Shown one piece after another: positions 47,518 through 59,962 of a DNA stretch of 64,000 nucleotides. The translations under genes were made by a program, and so were the position numbers. The stretch's first letter is position 1; every line of letters starts with the position of its first letter. The DNA lies in assembly GCA_963693315.1 (NCBI GenBank), contig OY856186.1:456441217-456505216 (forward strand), given 5' to 3'. The DNA is from Diogma glabrata (Eukaryota; Arthropoda; Insecta; Diptera; Cylindrotomidae). The notes below the pieces were generated by a model. That model searched no databases and was not told the DNA's origin. It was given only the letters and a program-made list of their open reading frames with translations.

Positions 47518-49080
47518 ATATGGAGGGGCTGAAATCTCACAGCTCTGAGATATCAAGACTTCGGTCTGGGTTAAGGATTTGTCTATAGTTTTCGACAAAA
47601 AACTTTTATGAGGACATGGTTTTTAGTTTTGGGCAGTGATGTATATCAAACATAACTCTTTGTTAAAGTACAAGTATTTTTTATATCTGTTTAAAAGTTT
47701 ATTACAAAACTAACACGAAACATCAATACGTTGCCGGAAAATTATAATCAAAATTCCAAAAATATTGTTAAATTAAATAAAATCAAACTTTTTCAAAATT
47801 CCAAAAATTAGAATAAAGTCATATATTTAAATTTTTTCTAAATTCCAATAATATTTCAAAAATTCTTAAAAATTCAAACTTTTTCCATAATTCTAAAGAT
47901 ATTGCAAAAATTATTACAAAATCAAAAATTGAAAATTTTTTCAAAATTCCAAAAATTATAATAAAATCAAAAATTAAAAATTTTTCAAAATTGTAAAAAT
48001 ATTCTAAAAATTCTTACAAAATCAAAAATTAAAACTTTTGTCGAAATTCTAAAAATATTGCCAGAGTTATTACAAAATCAAAAATACAAATTTTTTCAAA
48101 ATTCCAAAAATATTTCAAAAACTATAACAAATTCAAAAATTTCCATGTCCAATTTCATTTTCAATTACATTTACGTCATAAAAACAGCTACATTTTTTTC
48201 CAAAAAATTGGCTAAAAGTATAAATGAAATCATTTTTGGACACACTTGACATTGAAATATATACTTTTTGTTATGTGATCCAAGTTTGTATGAAATAGCT
48301 ATTTATATGCCAAGGGCGTTATGTAGGTTATTGCGCCCGGAAAGCGACGTAATGCAGAAAAAAATTAAAAAAAAAAAGTTATCCTTTGCCTCATGAATAA
48401 TAGAGAAGAATTTAGAAAAAGTTTAAATATTTGATTTTATTCTAATTTTTGGAATATTTTTAGAATTTTGAAAAAAAAATTTTTGAATTTTAAATGTATT
48501 TTTAGAATTTTGAAAAAAGTTTCAATATTTGATTTTATAAGAATTTTTGGAATATTATTAGAATTTAGAAAAAGTTTTAATATTTGATATCATTCTAATT
48601 TTTGGAATATTTTTAGAATTTTGAAAAACAGAATTTTTGAATTTTAAATACATTTTTAGAATTTTGAAAAAAGTTTTAATTTTTGATTTTGTAAGAATTT
48701 TTGGAATATTTTTAGAATTTTGAAAATTTTTAAATTTTTGAGTTTATTTTAATTTTGGAAAAAGTCAATTTTTTGAATTTATAAGAATTTTTGGAATATT
48801 ATTAGAATTTAGAAAAAGTTAAACTTTTTCCAAAATTCTAAAAATATTGTCAAAATTATAACAATATCTCAAAAATTAAAACTGTTTTCAACATTCCAAA
48901 AATATTCTAAAAATTAGAAAATATTCTAAAGAATATTCTAAAAATTAGAATAAAATCAAATATTTAAACTTTTTCTAAATACCATTAAAATTCCAAAAAT
49001 TCTTAAAAATTCAAACTTTTTTCAAAATCTAAAAATATTGCAAAAATTATTACAAATCAAAAATTGAATTTTTTAATGTA
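47518..49080 (-). repeat. Minisatellite-carrying dispersed unit, copy C
   Basis: On the minus strand this reads the ~57-bp array (47.75-48.13 kb) and then the tail ending CCCCTCCATATTTT, as in copies A and B; on the plus strand it therefore starts at AAATATGGAGGGGCTG. The GC-rich head and the ~135-bp array are missing: the segment 48.15-48.25 kb matches the end of that array only. From 48.4 to 49.08 kb the ~57-bp array continues, first in the opposite orientation and then flipping back near 48825, giving an inverted arrangement. No gene. Confidence 0.65.
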
Positions 49081-52000
49081 ACTGAGCATCCCTATGGGCA
49101 CGATATCTGTTTTTTTCAGAACCGGAAACTCTATTGTTAATGATGTAGGGCTTCTGACTTATTGATATTTTTGTGTTCAACTTTTTTGCATGTGACACCA
49201 TGAGGTTTTATCCTCGCTTATGCTATATTGCTGATTAATTTGTCGAAACTCTAACTTGTCCAGTGCCATAGTAATAGTGAACTTCTATGAACTTTAAATC
49301 TACTGAGCCGCACATAAAAAATAGTTTCGCTAACCTTAAAAAATGTACAAGGTACAGGGCGTTTTCATTGGCAGAGCTTTTATCCTTAGGAAATTTCTTT
49401 CCCCGTATGCCTTGCTTTTGAATTTAGAAGGTCAGAAAGTTTAGAAGATGAAAGACTTTCATTTATGAACAACTCGCTTCTCGGTAATAAGGTTATCCTT
49501 ATTTAATCGACACTCTTTCTAATGTAGGCAGAGTTCTTGTTTGTTTTAGTATATTTTCAAACAGACGTTGTTGAATCAATTCCAAAGCAATCTTAATCCA
49601 TCCTGATAATTCGGACTATTCCTTGCGTATCCGCACTAAAATAGCTTGATGCAGCCTTCTTCGGATACGTCAATACTCATTATCGTTGACTTCGATGGAG
49701 CTTTGCCAATTTTGTGCTTTAATACCTTTCGATGAATTGTCTGGTCGCTATTTTTATAGTATTTGGACCACTATCACAGTTAGGCCTATTCTGACATATA
49801 TGAAGGCTTGACTTGTGATGCGGTCGGGAGTGGTGAGTAGATTGAACTGTCCGATCACCACAGTTCTCAAATCCCACCGAATGGACTGATGCAGAAACCG
49901 CTAGATGTAGATGAAGAGTCAGTCTTAGCTTTCCTCATTTTCCTCATCAGTAAGCCGCCATCATTTTGTCTCTTTCACTTTTTTTATCGCCATTGGTCTT
50001 AGAGGTCTGCTTTTCCAAGAGCTATTATGGTGTAGGGGAAACCAATACTCCAAATCAACCTCCAAAGCGACTCTAAAGCACATTAGAACATAATTCTGAT
50101 TGAAACCATCAATATATAAGAACTCAATATCCGGGCTCAGAACGACCATAAAGTCGTCTTCAGCAACAATATTAAGGTAAGAACTGGTATTTTTGCTATT
50201 AATATAGCTTGAATTTTTTCTTTTGCTCACTTATAATTACAACAACATGGTCACCATCACCGTAGCGATCAACCAATACTCATCCCACTCGAAGCTTCAG
50301 GCTACTGTGATAAGAGAAGCCCAGAAAGTAGGCAAGGGATTGGTGATATAAAATGATGTCAACGCTCATCATCTGGGGAAGCTCTGACATCTACGAACTG
50401 GGTGAGTCAAATTTTAATTATTTTTATTTATTTCTTTAAGGAACTGCTTTTTTATTAGGAAAAGAACAAACTGGGAACCTAAAAACTGAACTATATGCAA
50501 AAACATTAAATTATTCTATTAAAAAGAAACTTAAACTAACTTTTGTTTTACATTTTTTTTCAACTACTAGATTAAGATTTTAAATTTTTAGTTTTAATAT
50601 ACGCCACAACTTAGCCAAGTTGTAAACAACTCAGCATGCGCACAGTAAAGGTAAATCCGTTGAAATAGCTCTGCACTTTCTAGTACGCCACATCAAACAA
50701 ACTTTGGAGGAAAAAGAATACACTCAGTCCGCTTACTTGAATATCAAGACTGAGTTTAACAACATATATTACCTGAAGCTTTCGCAGAGGGATTGACTGA
50801 ACAAAATGTTTTTCTTATAGTCGTGCTGATGGCAGGCATGCTCCTCTGTGGGAACACTATTTGGCTGATGGAATCCACTTACAAAAGAACTGTTAGTCGT
50901 ATTAACCTGGAGTTGTTTAAAAACATGAAAATAATCACTCGAGCTCACTCGGGCGATGCAGATCACTCTTCATCTTTTACCTTTTGATCTGCTAGTATGC
51001 TAGACCTGACTTTTGTAGATATATCCTGTAAAAATCAAACTGTCCTAACTGGCATATCACAAATAAACTTTAATAAATTAAAACACAACTTAAAATTAAA
51101 ATAAAAAAAAGTGTACTTTTCCAATAAATTAAAACTATTGCCAACTCAATTTTGTAAAATGTTGAATATGAAAAAGATGAACGCCACAATTTTGTAGTCA
51201 ACATTATTGAATTATTTACTCTTCAGATTTTCAACTTATTTCATTAAATCTTACCATGTTTTTTATATGTTTGTAATTACAATACGTAATTACAAAATTT
51301 ACAAGACTTTATTTCAAATAATTTTAGCCGATAATGAGTTTAGTATTGTCAACGTAAAATTAATTTCAAAATTTCAAAATTCGGAGACTATCAAAATTTG
51401 GAGACATTTTATTGTGTTATGTTATTATTTTAATCAAACCGGTGAGTAATTGAACCGCATAGTAAATTATCATATTTATAACTAAACCACTTACTGTTGC
51501 ATAAAAATAGGAAAATAAAACTGACTAAATATTTAATTTAATCAAATGAAAACGTTTGACGTACACCATCTACATAAAATTCATCAAACTATCAATCTCT
51601 ACAATGATAAAACAGTTTCAGCTCTATTACAATATTATTCTATTCAATTGTACAAAGTAAATACGTCAAAAAATAATCTAATTTTATTTTTATAAATATG
51701 GCAGTGAAATAATTTATGAAAATAAAATAATTTAAATAAACTTTGAAATTATTATTAATATATTTAAATTGAAGTGTAAAAAAATAAAATAAAAACTCAT
51801 TAAAATCGATATTGTGCAAGGTAAATTAGCAGAAATTTAAAAAAAAGAATGAAATAATAACAAAAAATTAGTGAAAAAAAAATTAATTTTGACAGAAAAA
51901 TTTATAGAATGATTTTTCGATTTTTTTTTTCAAAAGTTTTACAAAAATATATATATATATATATTTATCCTTATTTTTTTTTTTAATGTCAAAAGCTTTA

Positions 52001-52600
52001 ACTGTTATCTCATTCTAACATCAATTATGATTTTTGGATTTTTGCAAGTTTGCAAATTTTTTGTTTTTACAAATTTTGTTACTTTTGTTGTTGTTTTTAA
52101 TTAATAATTTTGAGTTTGACAGTCGGGAATTAAAATAATATAATTTTGGAATAAATTATTGAGTTGTTTTCAAACATTGATCATTGTGTGTGTCAGAGAT
52201 TTTAATAATAAAATGATTTGAGATGAAGGTTTCATTTTTAAAATTAATTCCATTAAAAGATAACCAAATAAATAAATTTGGAACATTTACTTTCATTCAC
52301 AAAAAGCTACTCTCATTCATAAAAAAAGGTTAACCGAGGTTTAAAAAACATAAGTTTAAGGTGAACATGAATAACAGTAAAAGTTTTGTATGGTTTTTGA
52401 GGTAGATATATGAAGAATTAATTACATCATAACAAAACGATAAACATAATAACTGTAAATATGTCTTTCTCATTTTTGCATCCTTTAGGTTGAAGTTCTG
52501 CATTTTGAATTCTGGTAAAACCGGATTTTGTCTATTATTATTTAAGTACAAAATGGCTTACAAATCAAATCGTGTTTGTATATAATAACAAAAACATTTG
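49081..52600. other. Mostly AT-rich; GC-richer islands at 49.1-50.4 and 50.6-51.0 kb
   Basis: No gene recognised. The minus frame 49961-50230 (89 codons) is protein-like (phrases VVLSPDIEFLYIDGFNQ and LEVDLEYWFPLHHNSS) but unassigned. The island ends in ACTGGGTGAGTCAAAT, a donor-like word also seen at 37.5 kb. Overlapping frames on both strands at 50769-50987 are not convincing. A short (AT)n microsatellite lies at about 51946-51964. Confidence 0.3.
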
Positions 52601-52602
52601 TG

Positions 52603-52680
52603 GAGTGGTCAGTGCCATAGAGCTTAACTATTGAGTGCTCCATATACATAACTAGCAACGGGTTCTAGTCGCACAAAATC
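52603..52680 (+). pseudogene. Possible tRNA-derived SINE head
   Basis: GTGGTCAGTGCCATAGAGC resembles an A box and ACGGGTTCTAGTCGCAC, about 55 bases on, resembles a B box (GGGTTCNANTCC). No stems were confirmed and no second copy is present. Confidence 0.3.
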
Positions 52681-52814
52681 AAACCGTGAACAAAAATATG
52701 CTACAGAATTTGGAACCGGAATAACGGAAACACAAAAAGTTTGCCGGCATTCGAATTGTGTGGATTTTTATACTTAAGGCGATCTTATTTAGGCAACTCA
52801 ACAATGTAAAATGC

Positions 52815-53010
52815 ACTAGGTATCATAGACATATTGAATGCATTCGATAATGATACTCGGTCAATTAAGAATTACCTAAAAAGAAAGTTGTACATACAAG
52901 AAAAACAATACTAACGGATAATTTGGTTCAGTATAGAATACTATTGCAAAAGGTGTTCAACAATGGTCAATTCTTACTTCTTAGTCCATCTTTTTTTCCG
53001 AATATGTAAA
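52815..53010 (+). pseudogene. Decayed RT fragment
   Basis: Frames read GIIDILNAFDN (RT motif A) and, after stops and shifts, KGVQQWSILTS, which corresponds to motif B (G.PQGSILSP). Intervening words (NYLKRKLYIQE) fit the region between motifs. It may belong to the same LINE as the fragment at 53.36 kb, with the part containing motif C lost or unreadable. Confidence 0.4.
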
Positions 53011-53359
53011 AAGTTGTAGTTTTCTAACTCAATCGATTTCCAAGGTCATGAGCTCTCTGCACCGAAACTACCCGGACAGCCGGTGAATGATCGTCAACGA
53101 CTCAAGATCCGTTCGTTACATCGTTCTGTTCAGACGTAAGGGAGTATCATAGTTTTATTCAGGTATACATGACGTATACCAGCTCCCTATACCTGTTCAC
53201 ATACCGGTAATTAATAGTGTTAAATTCATGTATGGAACACGCTGTATCTTTTACAGTTTTAGTATGAATTCTACTTTAGGAATAAAAATTTTTTGGATCT
53301 CTTCTGGTGCTTGCACGGTATTTGCAGTCAGCGGTCTGTTTGATTTGGCAGATTTTTAA

Positions 53360-53960
53360 TTAATATTTATTAAAACTTTTCACTCAATACCAATTGCTCC
53401 ATGTTTATAAGTCCTATATTCGTCCCTGTATGGAGTACTGCTGTCAAGTTTGGGGTGCTGCCTCTGTTTCCATCTTGACCATCTTGGACTATGTTCAAAA
53501 GCGGGCTATACGAATTGTGGGTGATCGAACTTTGACATCAAAACTTGATTCCCTACAACATCGTCGCACTGTTGCTGACCTCGTTGTTTTTTACAAATAT
53601 CGTCATCAGCAGTGCTCAGATGAAATCAGCGGCATCATGCCTCAAACCTATTCTTACCCCCGTTCCACTCGGCAATCGGCTGCCGCAACCGCTGAAACGG
53701 TAAAGATCCCGCGCTGTCATACTGTCAGATCGCAGAGAGACTTCTTTGTCCGAACTGCGTACAAATGGAATAGTTTGCCGGAACACTTAGTCTCAGGTGG
53801 CTTCAACCCGCAGATGTTTAAAAAAAGCGCTAATCTACACCTTAGAACGCCAGTTGTTGTGGGACCCAGGTCTAGACCTAGGTCTTAAAAGGTATTTATG
53901 TATTGTTGTGACACATATTCTTAACCCTATTACACAACACATTTTATTAAAAAAAAAAAT
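53360..53960 (+). mobile_element. LINE 3' fragment with C-terminal ORF2 and poly(A)-like tail
   Basis: The fragment starts in the RT C-terminal region (FTQYQLLHVYKSYIRP), ends its ORF at 53888, and has a ~65-bp 3' UTR with GTATTGTTGTGACACATATT and CACAACACATTTTATTAAAA plus an A-run. The UTR and last codons are the same sequence that forms the tail of the LINE derivatives at 6.2 and 10.3 kb. Confidence 0.8.
53394..53888 (+). CDS. LINE ORF2 C-terminal region, 164 residues
   Basis: Open from before a TTG at 53394 (no ATG nearby, so the start is not natural) to a stop at 53888. Recognisable are YIRPCMEYCCQVWGAA, VQKRAIRIVGDRTL, LDSLQHRRTVADLVVFYKYR and RSQRDFFVRTAYKWNSLPEH, the usual post-RT block of CR1/jockey-type LINEs. 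It is about 45% alike by eye to the equivalent block of the LINE at 43.5 kb, so it is a separate family. Its GC content is above its surroundings and it has no stop, suggesting a fairly recent copy; the RT catalytic blocks are missing. Confidence 0.8.
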   Translation: MLHVYKSYIRPCMEYCCQVWGAASVSILTILDYVQKRAIRIVGDRTLTSKLDSLQHRRTVADLVVFYKYRHQQCSDEISGIMPQTYSYPRSTRQSAAATAETVKIPRCHTVRSQRDFFVRTAYKWNSLPEHLVSGGFNPQMFKKSANLHLRTPVVVGPRSRPRS

Positions 53961-54055
53961 CCATTTTGAAACTGGACAAGACCTGCCTGAATTACTAAAA
54001 ATTAAATATTTGCTTCACCAAAAAATTTCATGGGAGAAAATCAAAAAAAAAGAAA

Positions 54056-54650
54056 TTATCCAATGCGATAATTACGATAATTACGATATTGTATCAAGTG
54101 CTTTTGATAGGTCGAGTACGAATAAGATTGTTCTGTCACATTGATTTTTGGAAAGGACAATGTCTGATTTTTTTTTAATTTGTAAAGGGCGTTGACCTGG
54201 TGTGAAGCCATATTGCTAGAGCTTGTCAGCCAAGGGAACATAAGGGTTCCAATCAGTTTTGCAATCTACCAAATAATGAATATCAGGTTATATGACTTAT
54301 TTTCCCGGTTCCCAGGGTTGGGAGCCGTTTTCCATATATGTGGCATCTAGAGTATTTAGTATTGTTTTAATTATTGACGTGAAGTAGTTTACTCCAATGT
54401 GTTTGAATAATGATGGATGTGAGCCCGATTCGAATGACTTATTTTTTGATTGCATTTTCAAGTTTTTCCTTTGAGAAAACGATATCCAGTGTGTTATCGT
54501 CATTGCGAAAATTTCTTAACAGTGATCTAGTTTCTTTTTAATGTTGGCATATCATTGAAAGAGATCATGCAGTTATTTTCAGATTGAAGAATGAGCTAGC
54601 CTGCGACTAGTTTGCATATTTTCTTGTTAAGATGTTTGACTACCGGAGCC
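54056..54650 (-). pseudogene. Decayed jockey-type RT fragment
   Basis: On the minus strand: KHIGVNYFTSIIKTILN (about 54350-54420), matching the region before RT block 1; a GFTPGQ word (54190-54215) matching the H/Y-GF.PGRS motif; and LFVLDLSKALDTI (about 54085-54125) matching motif A with its first aspartate. The frame changes several times and motif C is not reached. It is oriented against the jockey relic at 55.2-57.3 kb. Confidence 0.6.
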
Positions 54651-55194
54651 CATGGTGCGCACTCACATCTCCGAGCAGAGAGTCTTGAGAATAAAATAAG
54701 TATCCAATGGACTGTTCATAATCATCCACAGTTGGTTAATGGTGGTATATAAATATTAAATCGAGTTATCTCCGTTTTTGTTATTATATTCGTTAGGTTT
54801 TGTTATTATATTTGATTGTTCTAAATTTTTATCATTTTTCGGTACTGCATGTAGAGTGGTTGTACGATAGATAATACTTTATGTATGACAAATGTAAAAC
54901 CACTACCGTTGTTCTATCCTCTATCCATTCTTATAATTTTAAAACCAAAAATACTATCACTTCTATCAGGCTTCCGAAAGTATGTTTATTCAGTACCGAA
55001 ATTACCCGGAACTTTTCGGTCAACGAATGTCAACTCGTTAATACAATTTTGTTTAAACTTTTATTTTGGTTAGGCAGCACTCTATTACAGCGGGGTGCTC
55101 TGTATTCTTCTTCATGGCTGGTATGGAAAGGAATACAAGCCCACAAACAATATGAATTTGCTCGATATGCAAGCCAAATGAGAATAGGTAACAA

Positions 55195-57330
55195 TGCAAC
55201 ATGAGTGAGATGCAACGACTGTAATGAATGGTGCCACCTAAACACATGGTACAAACTTACTAACCAAGATAGTGGAATACAATCTCCTTAGGATCGTGTT
55301 GCTTTGCTATAGATAACAGAACAACAACAAATACGGCAACCATCAATAGCACACCAAACACACAATCGGAACCGGGACCGTTGTGGTTCTACAACTGAAC
55401 TGCAACGGTTTTAAAAGAAAGATAAATGATTACACATGTCATGGAAAAACATAACATTCATGTAAAAAAATTGAATTCAAGAATACCAACTTAACGCAAG
55501 ACGACAACACAACAAACCATCGCCATATGATCAGACAAAAAAAAAATCACAACGACTGGTTTACACTGAATGATGTAAACACTTCCCATTCAACACTGCA
55601 CTCTGTCTTAACAGATGATAAACGAGGAAACGACATATCTGATCAAATCGATCAGGCAAATTTTGGCGGCCAACTTTCGTCAACACGTGTCACTCCTAAA
55701 AGCAGCAGCTCACCTAACGTCTCAATTGTTAGTGCATCACTAATCAAGGCACTTAATGCAGGCACTAAAATCTGATGACAAATCATAAAATGTCGGTCTA
55801 ACCTGCAGCGCAAAACAGGCAACGTTGTGATATCGTTCAACGATTTTCCAACGAAAAATAACAAGAAATGTGCAAAGGAACTCAATAGAAAGTTCATTCC
55901 ACATCCCAAAAAGCAAGATAAAGCGTATAGAAATACCCCGAAGAGCATCCATAAGCTGACAACAGAAGATCCATGCAGTTTCATCTTCTGTTAACTAATC
56001 GTGAGATCATTTATATCCACAAAAACATGCAAAGCACTCGAACCTGATAGGCTTTCACCAATTAGCCTACAAAACATAGGCCGTAACACGTGCCTGGTGA
56101 ACCACTCCAGTAATAGTCTGCAGAGTCCGAGCTTGTGGAAAATCGAGATAGTTATACTGCTACTAAAATCAAAAAAGATAACATTTTTGCAAACCATAAA
56201 TAACCGATTAAATAATTCACGTCCCGTTATACTTCTCGTTCCAGTCATCCAGTCATGGTTTTAGAGAGCGACACAGTACAACAACTGCCCTTAATACAAT
56301 CACTGATATAATACAGAGGTATAAATCAAAGATGACCAAACCACCGTTCAGTTCCGCCCTGGATCTCGCACTTGCATTCGACATCGTCACTTGGAAAAAT
56401 TAACAGAAAAAACTTCTTCATGACTTGGAACCGCATTTTATTTGATGGCCCACTGAGATCACTTGCACGAGAAATGTAACATATTGCTTGTCCGTAAATA
56501 TAATGAAATACTAACCAAACCATATTTATGGGCCTGTCACAAAGAGTAACATCCTTGCAATGATCCTCTATCAACGGTTGAACCACTTAGAGGCGTAAAG
56601 AGGACAGCAAGGTGCTCTCTGCATTATGTCAGAGATAACCAAGTAACTGGTAACATCGACAAGTTTACAGAACTGGCATAAAACACTTATCACCAAAGCT
56701 GTTGAAGACGTAATAGGGAACTACCACAGAAAAAAATTGGTCGTCCCATCTTAAATTATGGGGCATCTGTCTGGTCGCCACAACTGTGTCAGACATCATG
56801 GAAAAAAGTTGCAAATACAAAATGCCGAACTGCGTGTCGCTGTTGCTAAATGGCAAACCAAGTAACGTACATGTGGACACAAAAGTTTTGCCAGTGAAAC
56901 CTCACAACGATTTGCTTAGTCGTCAATACCTGAATGCTATCCATGCAAGGAAATAATTCACACACCATTGCTCCTTAGACACAAGAATGGCCTGTTTAGT
57001 TAAACAGTCCAGACCTAGAAGGTCTGATACCACCCCACCGCAGGACTAGACAACGTTACATACAAAGAAAACATGAAGAATCTCCACAGGAAAGGGTTAG
57101 TCAACAAAATAAAGGAGAACAGGAAAAATGTTTAGTGCTTGATTGCCCGACCACCACCGATGGATTTGTCAGAAAGGCTTTTGCCCAGAACGACAAGAGC
57201 GACACTGGCCCAACTTCAGTCGAGACGCTGACGTTTGCTTAACGTCAACATTATATATGTAGAAACAACATAACTGATGTCTGCTCTAGTTGTAATTTAT
57301 GACCATATGACATTTGTAAATGCGCAAAAA
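55195..57330 (+). pseudogene. Decayed jockey-type LINE with PHD-like finger, endonuclease and RT remnants
   Basis: Order along the plus strand: RCNDCNEWCHLNTW (55209-55250), a PHD-like Cys/His finger found near the start of some jockey ORFs; a Thr/Pro/Ser linker; a degraded LQLNCNGFKRKIND (start of the APE endonuclease, about 55390-55430); after a large internal deletion, NDVNTSHSTLHS, DQIDQANFG and SSPNVSIVSASLI (55563-55760; end of endonuclease); ALEPDRLSPISLQNIGR (56034-56084); PSLWKIEIVILLLKSKK (about 56129-56180); ALDLALAFDIV (56360-56392, motif A); and the family C-terminus LLPRTTRATLAQLQSRR (57178-57230) with CSSC. Motif C is not found. Total ~2.1 kb against ~3 kb usual. Many stops and frameshifts. 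Base composition is clearly less AT-rich than the flanks. Confidence 0.75.
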
Positions 57331-57454
57331 AAAATTTCAACATGAAAGTTTTTTGATATTTGGTTTTTTGCCTATTTTTATTTTTATTTACATTACATAT
57401 TTAAATTAAAAAAAAAATGGCGTTCCGACCTATATAATTTAAATAATGTAAATA

Positions 57455-57645
57455 AAAAAAGTCAGACAATTGCGAATAAAATTCGCTCGCCAAGGGTTCC
57501 GTGAATGTAAAAGAACACAATATCAAAACGAATCAAACACAATATCAAAAAGTTATGTTGTAATGTCTTTATATTGACAGACCATAGACCCATAACAAAT
57601 TAAATGTTTAATCGTATATGACTATCACATACATATATGGGTAAT
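57455..57645 (+). repeat. GGGTTCC dispersed repeat, copy 1
   Basis: Begins AAAAAAAGTCAGACAATTGC, then GAATAAAATTCGCTCGCC (a small palindrome around GAATAAAATTC), AAGGGTTCCGTGAATGTAAA, GAACACAATATCAAAA, and GACAGACCATAGAC. The same order is found at 62.45-62.60 and, inverted, at 63.44-63.64 kb. Confidence 0.75.
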
Positions 57646-57807
57646 TCTTTTACAAACCGAACACCTTTCTGACCGACACATTTTTGATTTGGCTGAAATT
57701 TTTTTTATGGGTATAAAACCAGAAAAAAAGATATACGTGTCGAGGATTTTATTTTTTTTTTGGAAAATATAGCGGTACTAAATTTCGAGAATTTCGTGGG
57801 TAACCGT

Positions 57808-57953
57808 CCTAAAACGTTGAGAAATGCAAAAAAAAAGTGGGGGTAAGAATTTCACTGTTGGCTCATGAATTTAATACTTTGTTTTTTTCAAAACCGAAGT
57901 AATTGTTAATAACTTACCCCCACTTTTTTGGCATTTCTCGACGTTTATGGACC
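57808..57953. repeat. Inverted repeat at the head of copy B
   Basis: CCTAAAACGTTGAGAAATGC and AGTGGGGGTAAG at the left are inverted in CTTACCCCCACTTTTTTGGC and ATTTCTCGACGTTTATGG at the right. The right arm is the head of the minisatellite-carrying unit. Confidence 0.7.
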
Positions 57954-59100
57954 TGCTGATTCTAAAACAGCAAAAAAAAAAATGGCTGTCTGTCTGCCGG
58001 CCGGCCGTCACAACCGACGAAATCTAGAAAACCGCTGGACGGATTTCAAAAATTTTGTTTTGTAAAATTAGGTTTACTCAATGGGAAGAGCCGAAAGGAC
58101 GATGTGTTCGATAACTGTACCGGAAGTGTGTCAAAAAATCGTCAGGTGTGTCAAAACAAGGAAATTTGCATATTTTTTGCTTTAAAAACGTTCATTTTAA
58201 GCGATTGCAAATAGAAACATTGAATTTAAAGAAATCTTGATGGTATGGATTGGTATGTGAGACCAAAAACTAGATTATTGCATTATACGTTTGTCAAAAA
58301 AATGTTGTCAAGTGTGTCAAAAGAGAGAATTTTATTTATTATTTAACCCAATTTTTTTGGGAAAATAAAACTAATTATTTGTATGACATGAAATTACTTC
58401 GGTTTTTATTTTATTATTATAAAAAATAATGGCATTATAAGTGTATCAAAAAAATAATGTCAAGTGTGTCAAAAGAATGATTTTCATTTGTTTTTTTTGA
58501 AAATAATAAAATTAGTTATTTGTATGAAATGAACATGATATTATTATTATTGAGAATTTTAATTGCATTATAAGTTTGTCAAAAAAATATTGTCAAGTAT
58601 GTCAAAAAAATGATATCGTTTATTTTTTTAGCTAATTTTTTGGGAAAAAAATCTAGCTGTTTGTATGACGTAAATGTAATTGAACATGAAATTGGACATA
58701 AAATTTTTCGAATTTGTTATAGTTTTTGAAAAAAGTTTTAATTTTGGATTTTGTAATAATTTTTGCAATATTTTTAGAATATTGGAAAAAAATTGAATTT
58801 TTAAGAATTTTTGGAATAATATTAGAATTTAGAAAAAGTTTAAATATTTGATTTTATTATAATTTTCGAATTTTTTTTTTGGAATTTTGAAAAAAGTTTC
58901 AATATTTGATTTTGTTATAATTTTTGGAATATTTTTAGGATTTTGAAAAATATTTGATTTTATTTAGTTTTTACAATATTTTTGGAATTTTGAAAGAAAT
59001 ATGAATTTGTGATTTTGTAATATTTTCTCGAAACGCGAAATGGAGAGGTTTTTAAGTAGTTTGCTGATTGTATCATCTTTTCACTAAATTATGTTAACTA

Positions 59101-59534
59101 AGAGGACCCGGCGTGCTTCGCTACGCTTATAAATAAAGTTTTTGCGTAGACATTTTGTTGACGTAGAAGCAATGATTTCATAAAGTGGTAATGAGATATG
59201 CTAGCATATAATTTTTAATTTTTCTTTTTAAATATATGAATGAAAAATAATCAGAACTCTAGCTGATCAGTTCGGATATATGAAAAATTAGCGATCAAAT
59301 ATGTTTTTAAGTAAGCTTATTTGATCTCTAACTTATTTGATCGCTAATTTTTCATATATCCGAACTGATCAGCTAGAGTTCTGATTATTTTTCATTCATA
59401 TATTTAAAAAGAAAAATCAAAAATTATATGCCAGCATTTCTCATTACCACTTTTTGAAATCATTGCTTCTACGTCAACGAAATGTCTACGCAAAAACTTT
59501 ATTTATAAGCGTAGCGAAGCACGCCAGGCCCTCC
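59101..59534. mobile_element. 434-bp palindromic element flanked by TA
   Basis: The arms are exactly symmetric about 59317.5 with a ~34-nt loop containing AAGCTT. Ends read AGAGGACCCGGCGTGCTTCG and, inverted, GGAGGGCCTGGCGTGCTTCG; TA bounds both sides. Arms differ at few positions. The ends are GC-rich and the interior AT-rich, with no frame of note. A Tc1/mariner-like MITE or foldback is the likely nature. Confidence 0.8.
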
Positions 59535-59539
59535 TAGCA

Positions 59540-59940
59540 TAAGAAAAATTTGCTGTCTCTAATAATATTTAAAAACAAAGAAAAATAAAACGTTTATCTT
59601 CACCCCCACACCCCCCCCCCCCCCCCCCCTCCCAAAAGCATTTCATAAACTAAATTTTCTTATTTCGAAAATCATAAAAATAATAAAATAATAATAACTG
59701 AAAATATAAGAAAAATTTGCTGTCTCTAATATTATTTAAAAACAAAGAAAAATAATACGTTTAACCCCCCCAAAAGCATTTCATAAACTAAATTTTCTTA
59801 TTTCGAAAACTTAAAAATAATAATAACTGAAAATATAAGAAAAATTTGCTGTCTCTAATGATATTTAAAAACAAAGAAAAATAATACGTTTATCCCCCCA
59901 AAAGCATTTCATAAACTAAATTGTCTTATTTCGTTTTTGT
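59540..59940 (+). repeat. Tandem repeat, three units of ~130-165 bp
   Basis: Each unit starts ATAAGAAAAATTTGCTGTCT, has AAAACAAAGAAAAATAATACG, a C-run of variable length (C19 at 59611-59629 in unit 1, C7 and C6 in units 2 and 3), AAAAGCATTTCATAAACTAA and TTATTTCG. Starts are near 59540, 59707 and 59836. Units differ mainly in the C-run. Confidence 0.85.
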
Positions 59941-59962
59941 TGTTTCGTGTTTTTTTCTCTTA

